From NCBI RefSeq assembly GCF_009792235.1, contig NZ_CP046973.1, forward strand, positions 3,286,001 through 3,350,000: a stretch of 64,000 nt of DNA, read 5' to 3'. Shown one piece after another: positions 1 to 10,700 of this stretch. The notes beneath the pieces were generated by a model. The model was not told the origin of the DNA. It ran no database searches and saw nothing but the letters and a program-made list of their open reading frames with translations. A program made the translations under genes and the position numbers. This DNA is from Microcystis aeruginosa FD4 (GTDB lineage Bacteria; Cyanobacteriota; Cyanobacteriia; Cyanobacteriales; Microcystaceae). The stretch's first letter is position 1. Each line of letters begins with the position of its first letter.

Positions 1-3000
1 TTTGTTGGTCAAGCTAATGGAGTTGTTACCTATTGGGAAAATAATAACGGCACATTTGCTCAAAATGCCAGCAAAAATCCCTTCGCTAAAATCACCAACA
101 CCGCCTCCTTAGCGACTAATTCCGCACCCGCTGTGGTTGATTTAAACGGTGAGGGTTTTAAAGATGCTTTTATCGGCGTTAACAATGGCAAGATTGACTA
201 TTATGAACAGTTTAACTTAGTCACCTTTAATGCAGGGGAAACTAGCAAAACCATTAACCTGCAAATCAAAGATGATCAAATAGCCGAAGATAACGAAACT
301 CTCGAAATTACTCTCTATCCCAATAATGGTTATAACTTAGGTTCACCTCAAAATTACCTTAGCTTGGATGGTACAGATGATTATGTAGCAATACCCAACG
401 CCAAATTAGCGGGTGATTATACCATTGAAACTTGGGTATATATCGACAGTAAAACTCAAAATTTTAGCTCAATTTTAGAATTAGGAAATGATACGGGTAG
501 TGAAAGAATCTTCTGGGGATTAAGAAATAATCAGAGCCAACTTTTCTTAGAAACTATCACTAATTCCCAATCAGTTTCTTACACCCTTCCCGAGCAACTA
601 CCTCAAAAACAGTGGGTACATTTGGCAGTTAGTTTGGACAATAGCGGAGTCGGTAAATTCTATGTTAATGGTGAATTGAAAACAACCGTATCAGGTTTTA
701 AACTTCCCACCGAGACCGTCAAAACTGTTAATTATCTAGGAAAAGGTCGCGGTGGTTACCAGTTTGCGGGGAAAATTAAAAACCTAACCATTTGGGATAA
801 ATCCCTGACTCAAACAGAAATTCAAGCTGATAAAGACAAAGTCCTTACAGGTAGTGAAACCGGTTTAGTTGCATATTATAAAGGAGATTTAGACTCCCAA
901 AATACCCTAGTAGATAGTAGCAGCAATAAACTTAATGGTACAATCAACAACGGCGCTTTGGTGAAAAATGATATCGTCACCACCGTTACTATTAGCGATA
1001 ATGATACCGCAGGTGTCACCATTACCAAACTTACGGGTACCAATACGAATGAAACTAATAATAGCGTTAACTTCGATGGTCAAGATGATTATGTCACAGT
1101 ACCCAATATCAGCAAATTATCTGGTGACTTTACCTTAGAAACCTGGGTATATATCGACAGTAAAACTCAAAATTTTAGCTCAATTTTAGAATTAGGAAAT
1201 GATACGGGTAGCGAAAGAATCTTCTGGGGATTAAGAAATAATCAGAGCCAACTTTTCTTAGAAACTATCACTAATTCCCAATCACTTTCTTACACCCTTT
1301 CCGAGCAACTACCTCAAAAAGAGTGGGTACATTTGGCAGTTAGTTTGGACAATAGCGGAGTCGGTAAATTCTATGTTAATGGTGAATTGAAAACAACCGT
1401 CTCAGGTCTTAAACTTCCCACCGAGATCGTCAAAACTGTTAATTATCTAGGAAAAGGTCGCGGTGGTTACCAGTTTGCGGGGAAAATTAAAAACCTAACC
1501 ATTTGGGATAAATCCCTGACTCAAACAGAAATTCAAGCTGATAAAGACAAAGTCCTTACAGGTAGTGAAACCGGTTTAGTTGCATATTATAAAGGAGATT
1601 TAGACTCCCAAAATACCCTAGTAGATAGTAGCAGCAATAAACTGAATGGTACACTCAACAACGGTGTTTTTGTCAAAAATGAACTCATTCCCCCTGTCAC
1701 CATAAGTTATAGCGTTAAACTGAATAGCCAACCCATTGCTCCCGTTACAGTTTACCTTGGTTCACAGGATGAAAGTGAAGCCTTAGTTACCGTTAAAAGT
1801 GATTTAACCTCCTTGGCGGGAGTCACCAGTTTGGTCTTTACCCCTGATAACTGGAATCAAGCGCAGAATTTCTACGTCAAAGGTGTGGATGATCAGATTG
1901 ACGATGATGACATGAATTATCAGATCATTACCACCGTCTCCAGTGAAGACCAGAAATATCATAAACTCGCAGTAAATGACCTTTCCTTGACTAATATTGA
2001 CAATGATCAAGCAGGTTTTATTATTAAAGGAGCAGGAAAAGCGATCGAGGGTCGCGATAACGTTTATAGTATCAAGTTAAGTAGTCAACCCGTGGGTAAT
2101 ATTCGCTTGATTATGACCCCCACCAATGACCAAATTCGCTTAAATAACGAGTTTGTTGGCGAACCCTTAACCATTACTTTTACCCCTCAAAACTGGAATC
2201 TTGAGCAAACAGTCAGAGCAACTGCCTTAGATGATCAAGTAGTTGAATATCTGCATTATAGTCAGATTAACTTTGAGGTTCAAACCGGTCAAGGATTAGA
2301 TTTTGAATCAAAAGCTGATAATAATACTGCTGAAAATGCCTTAGATTTGGGAACAATTAAAGGTGGTTATCACTGGTCTAACTTGGCAATTTCCCCTTCT
2401 GGAGATATTGACTGGTTTAAATTTACCATCCCTGACACAGGTAATAATTTAGACTTCGCAAAAATTAACTTTAATCATGGAGCCGGAAATCTCAAATTAG
2501 AGGTTTATTCAGCGAAAAATTTCAGCACACCCCTTTTAGTCTCCGATAGTTCTAGTGCAACTCAGAACTATGAGCAAATATCTCTCAATGGTCAACCCTT
2601 GGGAGACTATTATCTGAAAATTTCGGGAACCCCCAATAGTTATAACTTATTGGTGGCTGATTCTGATTATAAGTTTACTCAGGTAGTCCCCAATCCTGTC
2701 TCCGTTGTCATTCAAGATAACGACTTACCCACAGCCACTTTAATTGCAGGGACTACAGCATCAGAAGTATTCAGCGAACCCAGTTACTTCACCGTGCAAC
2801 TGAATGCACCTTTGCCGACCAATAGTAGCGGACTTAACGTCAATTATCGTTTGGCTGGGGGTAGTGCAACCTTATCTGAAGATAAAAATGGTAACGGCGT
2901 TTTAGACCCGGGTGAAGATACTAATAACAATGGTAAATTGGAGTTAGGTGACTATCTTATTCAAAAAGAAGGGGTTGTCCGTATCGCTCCGGGAGACATT

Positions 3001-3729
3001 CAAAATAACCTGATTATTGCACCCATTGACGATAAATTAGTAGAAGACCTCAAGTTAACCATCAAAAGTGTTACCCCCGGAACTAACAATAACGAGTTAA
3101 TTCTTAATGTTAATAGTTCCATTACCAATGCTATTACTCAATCTAGCAGAGAACCTTCGGGTACAGATTACCCCGCCAATAACACCACCACTGGCCGACT
3201 CTTGGTCGGTGATTTAGTCACCGGTGCGTGGACTAGCAGTGGAGATCAAGATTGGTACGGCGTTGATCTCGAAGCCAATAAAACCTATACCTTTGACCTA
3301 GAAAAGTATGGTAATGGTGATCCCATTTTCGAGCTTTTTGACAGCAATAGTAAATCACTCGGTTCTAATGATGATACTGCTAATCGCAATTCCCGATTTA
3401 CCTACACTCCCACTGTCAGTGGTAAGTATTATGCCGTAGCACGACCCTTTGGCTCAACTTTAGACTCTTATCGTTTAAGTGTCAAAAACATTGTCAGTAA
3501 TAGTAGCTCAAAATCAGAAGCAACGGGTACAGATTTAGCCAACTATACCAGTACTACTGGTTTCCTTTCCGTCGGGGATGTGGTGACTGGAAACATCGAC
3601 AGTGGTTACGATCAAGATTGGTATAAACTTGACCTCAAAGCTGATACTACCTATATCCTTGACCTGATGGGGTCTTCCTTGGGTGACGGTACTTTAACGA
3701 CTCCTAATATTTATAGTTATTTCAAATAA
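1..3729 (+). CDS. Giant secreted RTX-type protein, 5' part (LamG / Calx-beta / PPC domains), cut by an IS
   Basis: The reading frame is open from base 1, so the true start lies left of the window. In order I see an FG-GAP/VCBS-like stretch (1-240), a Calx-beta piece ending in DNETLEITLYP, a LamG-like domain (about 355-960), a short Calx-beta edge, a second almost identical LamG domain (about 1065-1670), Calx-beta-like segments (1690-2300 and 2690-3110) and bacterial pre-peptidase C-terminal (PPC) domains (2300-2670, 3150-3490, 3510 onward). The last PPC domain is broken by an IS630-family element after codon PNI; the final residues and the stop at 3727-3729 come from the IS end. The protein continues in frame at 4666. 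Such proteins are secreted surface or matrix adhesins exported by type I secretion; the substrate is unknown. As it stands this half lacks the C-terminal export signal and is probably not secreted. Confidence 0.85.
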   Translation, partial: FVGQANGVVTYWENNNGTFAQNASKNPFAKITNTASLATNSAPAVVDLNGEGFKDAFIGVNNGKIDYYEQFNLVTFNAGETSKTINLQIKDDQIAEDNETLEITLYPNNGYNLGSPQNYLSLDGTDDYVAIPNAKLAGDYTIETWVYIDSKTQNFSSILELGNDTGSERIFWGLRNNQSQLFLETITNSQSVSYTLPEQLPQKQWVHLAVSLDNSGVGKFYVNGELKTTVSGFKLPTETVKTVNYLGKGRGGYQFAGKIKNLTIWDKSLTQTEIQADKDKVLTGSETGLVAYYKGDLDSQNTLVDSSSNKLNGTINNGALVKNDIVTTVTISDNDTAGVTITKLTGTNTNETNNSVNFDGQDDYVTVPNISKLSGDFTLETWVYIDSKTQNFSSILELGNDTGSERIFWGLRNNQSQLFLETITNSQSLSYTLSEQLPQKEWVHLAVSLDNSGVGKFYVNGELKTTVSGLKLPTEIVKTVNYLGKGRGGYQFAGKIKNLTIWDKSLTQTEIQADKDKVLTGSETGLVAYYKGDLDSQNTLVDSSSNKLNGTLNNGVFVKNELIPPVTISYSVKLNSQPIAPVTVYLGSQDESEALVTVKSDLTSLAGVTSLVFTPDNWNQAQNFYVKGVDDQIDDDDMNYQIITTVSSEDQKYHKLAVNDLSLTNIDNDQAGFIIKGAGKAIEGRDNVYSIKLSSQPVGNIRLIMTPTNDQIRLNNEFVGEPLTITFTPQNWNLEQTVRATALDDQVVEYLHYSQINFEVQTGQGLDFESKADNNTAENALDLGTIKGGYHWSNLAISPSGDIDWFKFTIPDTGNNLDFAKINFNHGAGNLKLEVYSAKNFSTPLLVSDSSSATQNYEQISLNGQPLGDYYLKISGTPNSYNLLVADSDYKFTQVVPNPVSVVIQDNDLPTATLIAGTTASEVFSEPSYFTVQLNAPLPTNSSGLNVNYRLAGGSATLSEDKNGNGVLDPGEDTNNNGKLELGDYLIQKEGVVRIAPGDIQNNLIIAPIDDKLVEDLKLTIKSVTPGTNNNELILNVNSSITNAITQSSREPSGTDYPANNTTTGRLLVGDLVTGAWTSSGDQDWYGVDLEANKTYTFDLEKYGNGDPIFELFDSNSKSLGSNDDTANRNSRFTYTPTVSGKYYAVARPFGSTLDSYRLSVKNIVSNSSSKSEATGTDLANYTSTTGFLSVGDVVTGNIDSGYDQDWYKLDLKADTTYILDLMGSSLGDGTLTTPNIYSYFK
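421..1656 (+). repeat. Near-identical internal duplication of a LamG-coding segment
   Basis: Bases 421-945 recur at 1132-1656, offset 711 bp (237 codons), with only scattered single-base differences over about 525 bp. Both copies encode the same LamG-like lectin fold. The similarity is high at the DNA level, synonymous sites included, which points to recent duplication or gene conversion. Confidence 0.9.
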
Positions 3730-4663
3730 GAACGAGACACTAGGCGACACAATAAGTACGAATAATTTCATCAAGGGGTGTCCCCACAGGAGCATACATT
3801 CTGGCTCTCTTTAATGCACTAAAATCATGTTCGATATCATTTAAATCAGGAGAGTATTTTGGCAAAAACACTACCTGATGACCTGCTTCCTCTACCAGTT
3901 GTCTAATCACTGTCTTCCGATGAATTGGTGCATTATCCATAATTAATACTGATGTTATGGCTAGAGAGGGCAATAAATATAAAGATAACCACCCTTCAAA
4001 ACCTTCGGCATTCAGGCTTCTTGTAAATACCATCGGGGCAATAAAGTCTTTTTTTCCCTTTCTTCTCCCGGCCACAAGGTTCTCTCTTTTTCCTCGTTTT
4101 CCTTGTCTATCTCCCAATACTTTCTTACCTTTTTTTGACCAGGCATAAAGGCAGGCTTGAAATTCTTCAAACCCTGACTCATCAATGAATACAAGGCTTT
4201 CACTTCCATATGTTTTAATCAATTCTCTCAGCACTCTGTAGTATTTCATTCTTTCTTCTCGGTTTCTTTCTCTATAACGAAGTTCCTTCTTTTTTCTGGT
4301 AATTTTCATTTTTTTTAAGGCATAGCAAATGGCACTTGGTCTCACTCCAAACTTCTCGGCTCTGTCTCTTAATCTTGCCTCGGGATTTTCTTGGACATCT
4401 TTTGACAGTGCTTTCCAGTCCAGCTTTCTCTGACGGTGTTTTACCTTTGTTGCTTCCAGTTTTTCCCTACCTAGCCATCTATATATCGTCGCTCTTCCTA
4501 TATTAAATAGAGCGGCGGCTTTGGTTATGCTTCCCCCATTCTCTACATAATCGATTACTTTTTTTCTCAAGTCTAGGCTATAAGACATTTTTCTATATGG
4601 GTTGCTCGTTTCTCTTTATTTTACCTTATTTTTCCCTCGTCTCACACTTATTTGAAATGACTA
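3714..4663. mobile_element. IS630-family insertion sequence, 950 bp, flanked by TA duplication
   Basis: The terminal inverted repeats read TAGTTATTTCAAATAAG at the left and, reverse-complemented, TAGTCATTTCAAATAAG at the right; similarity extends inward to GAGAC. The element is flanked by TA at 3712-3713 and 4664-4665, the target duplication expected of the IS630/Tc1 group. Deleting 3714-4665 joins ATT-TA to C-CTT-TAT and restores codons for PNIYLYNGQGE, continuing the interrupted PPC domain without a scar. One full-length transposase gene lies inside on the minus strand. Confidence 0.93.
3740..4588 (-). CDS. IS630-family DDE transposase
   Basis: This is a 282-residue transposase. The N-terminus is a helix-turn-helix of the usual IS630 kind (SITKAAALFNIGRATIYRWL), followed by a second winged or HTH region (ARLRDRAEKFGVRPSAICYALK). 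The DDE catalytic core is visible: first Asp in VFIDESGF, second Asp in LIMDNAPIHRK, and the Glu in DLNDIEHDFSALKR. Length and motif order fit an intact enzyme and the gene has no frameshift, so the element may still be active. It is antisense to the host gene it interrupts. The usual SPDLNPIE motif reads SPDLNDIE here, with Pro replaced by Asp just before the catalytic Glu region. Confidence 0.92.
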   Translation of the reverse strand: MSYSLDLRKKVIDYVENGGSITKAAALFNIGRATIYRWLGREKLEATKVKHRQRKLDWKALSKDVQENPEARLRDRAEKFGVRPSAICYALKKMKITRKKKELRYRERNREERMKYYRVLRELIKTYGSESLVFIDESGFEEFQACLYAWSKKGKKVLGDRQGKRGKRENLVAGRRKGKKDFIAPMVFTRSLNAEGFEGWLSLYLLPSLAITSVLIMDNAPIHRKTVIRQLVEEAGHQVVFLPKYSPDLNDIEHDFSALKRARMYAPVGTPLDEIIRTYCVA

Positions 4664-4729
4664 TACCTTTATAACGGTCAAGGTGAAAAAATCGCCGAAC
4701 CCAATGGTGTAGAAATTAATGTCGGTCGA

Positions 4730-7700
4730 GTGCAAACGTACTTTACTCCCACCACCAGCGGGACTTATTATGCGTCAGCTTTAACCCGAAACTCCTCCAC
4801 CACAGGAACTTATAAGTTAGGACTCAGTGAAGTCATCCCCTACAGAGAACCGATTACTTCCTTAACTCCCGAAATCTTTGCCGGTAGTAAACTCAGATTT
4901 GACAAAAATTTAACTGCTACCCTTACTAAGGGTACTACTTTGACCTACAATGCCAATGGTTTTTATGAAGGTAATATTAACGTCACCGTTGATGAACCTA
5001 ACAGAAAGAGCGAAATTCAAGCAAATTCCCCGGCTCGCATCGCTGAGGAAACCGTAATTGTCGAACTTTTACCCGGTGATGGTTATATCCTCCCAGCCAA
5101 TCCCAAAGCTACCTTAAGAATTCAAGATGATGATGTACCCGGTGTCAGAATCGTGCAAGTTGGCGATAATACTGTAGTTAAAGAGGGAGAAACCGCTAGT
5201 TTTGAAGTAGCTTTGTTGAGTGAACCTACTGATACTGTCACCATTCGTTTAACTCCAGGTTTTGAAATCGACTTTGTTAATCCCGTTAATCCCACTACGG
5301 TTAAAGTCACCAAAGATATCTACACCTTTGACGAAACTAATGGGGGTAATTTAGATGTCAACTTAGTCAGTTTAGTCACTGGGGAAAAAGAAAAAACTGT
5401 CTCCTTTGGTGCCAAATTAAAAGTAATCCCCTCCTCTAATGTCATTGTTGAATTTTCAGATGGTAATAATGATTTGGTTAAAGATAACCCAGTCTTCAAA
5501 ACCCTCCTCTTTACAGCCAATGAACCTAACTCTGTTACGGGAGAAGAACCGGGTAACTGGAATCAAATTCAACAGGTGATTTTAGGCTATCTTGATCCTG
5601 ATAGCAGTGGTAATCTGAAAGTGAAAGCGGTCATGAAAGATGCTACCACCGGACAACAAATTAGTAATCCGATCATTTTCCCGATTATTCGCACCACCAC
5701 CCAAGTAGATAAACAAACCACTGAGATTGTCATTCAACCTGAAGATTGGTATAAGTTACAAACTGTCACTTTTACGGGTATTGATGAGCAACTGGCCGAA
5801 CCCGGACTTTACCATCAAAGTAGCATTAGCTATCAAGTCGATTCCAAAGATACTGAATATAAAGGTTTGTTTGTTCCTGTTCAACGGGTGGATGTGGTAG
5901 ATCGTCCCCTCAACCCAGAAAGTACCTCCCAAACCGTAAAACTTGGTTTAACTAACTTACAACAAAGTTTAGATAACCTAGAGCTTCCTATGGTGGGTGC
6001 TTTAGATGGTAAAATGCCGAATTTAATCGGCGATATCAGCGATAAATTAGTGGTAGCAATTTCCGCCGAACCAGAATTAACCGGAAATCGCTTAAAAACC
6101 GTCATTGAAAATGCTTTATCTACTTTAGGTTTAGATTTCGTCAATGTCGGTGTCGATATGACCGAAGATAACATCGGTATTCTGCTCAATGTTAAGGAAA
6201 AATATGATTTATTCTCCTTACCTTTAGATGTTAACTTAGGTTTAGATGCGTTAGGGATTGGACTAAAAACCGAAGGCGACTTAAAAACCACCTTTGACTA
6301 TAATATTTCCCTTGGTTTTGGCTTAAATAAAAACTTCGGTTTTTATATTGATACCAAACAAACTAAGGTGGGAGCAGCTTTCCGTGTTAATTTACAAGAT
6401 TTTAAAGCTCAGGGTAATTTGGCCTTTTTACGCTTAGACATAGCCGATGATCCCAAAAATCGCACTGAGTTGGCTATTACCTTTCAAGCAAGTTTAAAGG
6501 ACCTTGATAACTATCAAACCGTCAAATTCTTTGATGTGGACGGCGATTATCGTTTAGATACTGAAAGCTTTACCTATCCCATTAAAACTAATAATGCCGG
6601 TAAACCAGCCACTACCACCACCGGCGAATTTATTACCACTAATCAGGTAATTAACGAACCTTTTGTTAATGTTAATACACAAGGTATTGCTCCTGCGTTT
6701 ACCACAGTCGCCAATGCTACTGCTCCTCAAAAACTGATCGACTGGAATGCTAATGGCAAATTTGATGCACCTTTTCAAAGTAAAAATGAGGGTGTCTATC
6801 TGACGAAAAAGGTAGCCAGCACTACCCCGGGTGGACAACCTACCATTGAATCCTACTATTTTGACCTCAATCGTAATGGTAGTTTAGATGCTAATTCTAA
6901 GGAAAAACTCTTTTCTGTCACTCCGGGTACTTCAAAATGGTTTGACACAACAGGTAAACTTAAACCCTTTACAATTGAGCAGAAAAATGCTAATGGCGTT
7001 GTCACCTATTACTTTGACCAAAATGGTAATAATGTCTTAGATACCGGTGAAACCTTAACTGCTCAAGAAAAGACCAAGTTTGATAAAAATAACAATAACA
7101 TTCTGGATGCGGATGAAGCGGGACTTGGGGAAGGTACTTATGTTCAAGGAACGGGGATTGCTTTCCTTGATACTAATAATAATGGTCAATTAGATGCTAC
7201 GGAATCTTACGTCTATTCAGAGTTTGATGAATTCGATACCGAAACCGAAAAGAAAATTATCACCTATAATGTTTTAACCTCTGGTACAACTACTTTCCTT
7301 GACCAAAATAATAATGGTACTTTTGAAGAAGCTAACGATCTTGATCTATTAAAATCCCAACCCGTAACAGTAACCGAAGCTGCCATTCTTGGTCTTCCGG
7401 GAGCCGGTAATTATACCGTGTCCCAAATCTTAAAGTTGACCGTCGCCAATGGTAAGGTGATGGATACCGAGGTTAGCTTTGTCAATAGTAAGGGAGATGT
7501 CGCTAAGAAGTTAGACATCAAAGAAGAACCTTTAGTCAGAATTAAAGAAGGTGTCCGGTTTATTGACCAAGACAATAATGGTAAATTGACTTTAGACAAT
7601 TTTGATCCCCTCAAAAGTAACATTTACACCTATAAAATCTTAACTTCAGGGACAACTACCTACCTTGACCAAAATAATAATGGAGTTTATGACTCTAGTA

Positions 7701-10700
7701 ATGACCTTGATTTGTTCGCTAATTTCACCGTCACCCAAGAACGCTCTAAATTTGCCGGTTTGCCAGCAGGTAGTTATCCGGCTCATCAAATCTTAAAATT
7801 AACTGTCACCAACGGTAAAATTCAGGAAACGGAAATTAGTTTTGTTAATACTGTCAATGCTAAAACCGATACTGCTAAAAAATTAGATGTGGGTGATGAA
7901 CCCTTACTCAGAACCACGGAAGGACGAACCTTTATTGACAACGATAATAACGGCGCTTTCACTTTAAATGATGAGATGGTGGTGACGGAATTGTTCACCT
8001 TACCAAATAATGAATTTGATACCAGCACTTTAACGGGTACGGGTAATATCGTTAAACTTATTGATGATGGCAATCGTTTAACCCTCACCGAGTTAAAAAA
8101 CTGGAAGAGTACCCCCCAATTAGGCTTTAATGACCTGTTTAACTACGAATTGGCAGGTAATGCTAATTTAGGACTAAAAACGAAAACCAGTGTGGAGGGA
8201 GATCCCGCTTTCCCCAGTGTCGCCTTTGATTTAGCGATTGGCCTACCTATATTTAATTACGGTAATCAAAGTCAAGCGAGTAGTACGGGTTTAGATGTTA
8301 ATTTTAATAACCTTACCCTCGATTTTGGCACTTTCTTAACCGATTTTGCCGCTCCGATTATGAAAACGGTTGACCGTATTATCTCCCCCGTCAAACCAGT
8401 GATTGATATTCTCAACACGGATACGAAACTGTTTTCCTATTTAGGGATGGAAAATCAGTTTAATCGTGATGGAAGACCAGGAGTGTCAATTTTAGATTTA
8501 GGAATTGTGTTAGCCGAAGCAATTCCCGCTGATACGACAGATCAAACTTTGAAACGGATTAAGGATAGTGTTCCCAAAGCGGTAAAATTTGCTGATACTA
8601 TTACCAAGATTGTCGAATTAAACGAGAATCTCATCAAATTAGCCGAAAGTGGTAGTTCGATTATTCTCCCGTTGGGTAGTTATAATCTTAATGACTTTAA
8701 AGGTGCTAGTGATGACCCCGCTGACACGGCGGCGAAAGTTGATGCTGGTACTCAAGGGACTCAAACTCCAGCGCCTGGCGTGACTCCAGGTACTACACCC
8801 GCTCAACAAGCACAAAATTCCGCCACGGCATCTCCGCAACAAAAAAGCACTTTAAGTAAGTTACAAAGTCTTGATGGTATCCAAATCCCGATTTTAGATA
8901 ATCCCATTACCCTCGTTCGTCTTTTGCTGGGTGAAGAGGATGTGGATTTAATTAAGTACGATATTCCCGATTTGAGCTATTACTTCGGTAAGGAGCAAGA
9001 ATTCCTCCTCTGGACTCCCCCCACCGTGGAAGGTATTTTAGGACTTTATTTTGATGCGAAAACTGATTTTTCAGTGGGTTATGATACCCACGGGTTGGAG
9101 TCTTGGCGTGATGATGATTTTTCGATCTCTTCCATCTATAAAATCCTTGATGGTTTCTATGTGGATGATTTGAACCCCGATGGTGTGGATAAGGATGAGT
9201 TGGCTCTGAAAGCAGGCATTTATGCCGGTTTATCTGCTAGTATTGTGGTCGCTAAAGCTATCCTGAAAGGTGGTGTTGACGGTTATCTTGGCTTTGACCT
9301 TGTGGATGAAGGGGAATTGCAAGGGATAAGTGATGGTAAGGTCCGCGGTTCAGAAATTATTTCACGGATTAGCAATCCTTTAAGCTTATTTGATCTTAAA
9401 GGCTCCTTAGACGCTTATTTGAAAGGTGAAATTCGCGTCGGTGTTGATTTCGGTTTCTTTGAAATCATGAAAACCGTTTGGGAGGAGGAATTCCGTACCA
9501 ATTTGGCTAGGTTTAATATTGGAGCTAATGGTGTTACTTTAAGTTTTGCTGGTAAAGCTGTAGATGGTTTTATTGTCGGTGGTACGGTGTTCCTTGATGG
9601 CAACTTAAATGGTCAATTAGACGAGGGTGAACCTTTTACCTTTACTAATCGCAATGGTCAATTTACTCTCAATATTTCTCCATCCCTTTTTAGCCAATTA
9701 GATGTTAACGAAAATGGGACGATTGACATCTCGGAAGGCCGTTTAGCGATGATTGGTGGTACGGATTCAGGCTCGGAACTGCCTTTTGACGGTATTTTAA
9801 CCGCAGCTGTGGGTTCGGAAGTTGTTACTCCCTTTACCAGTTTAGTGGAAAGAGTTGCACGTCTCAATCCCGAAGGTTTCACCATTACCCAAGCAGAAGA
9901 ACTGGTCACTAATAATTTGATCCTAACTTCTTATTCTGATGGTCTGATTTTCTATCCCACACTGAAAGTTATCGCCACAGGAGAAGAGATCTTTTTCTTT
10001 TTTATAGATGGCATAAGAGTAGAATTCTCAGTACCTTATGAATTAGATGTAACTGATCAGGTTCTCCTTAGCGATAATTTCGAGGAACTTAAGGCTCAAA
10101 ACGGTTGGACTGCTCTTGAGTTGGATATATCGGCTGAGGGGACGTTTTTCCCTCCATTTGTCGATCTTAATCCGAAGACGGGAGAATATGAAACTGTTAT
10201 CTATACACCTCAGATTGATGCTCAATCCTATCAATACTTATTAGGAGCGCAAATCCAACTTGTCAGTGAACAATTGGCAACTTTGACTGGTAAACCGATT
10301 AATGAAATTCTTGATCAATTTGCCGATAAGGTTAATTCTGGTATTGTTGACTTGTCTTCTTCTGCTGGTGACTTTTTCCCCTCTAACTTTACTGAATCTC
10401 AAAAATTAGCTGCCGGTTTGGCTATCAGCAATGCGATCGCTACTTTAAGCCAAGAAGCTTACAGTCAGGTTGATTATGACGGTGATGGTATTAGCGATGG
10501 TGGTTATGGATTTGCTAGTGAAACCTACGATATCTATAAAGATATCTTCCGCATTAATAGCAAAATGCAGGTGGTCAGCGAAAACTTACAAGACTTACTC
10601 GCTAAAATCCGCGACAATGAGCTTGATATTCCCTTTGCACAGTTTAATCAATACTTCAGCACTTATGGTTTGCAGGAGCAATTGAATAATCTTACTGGTA

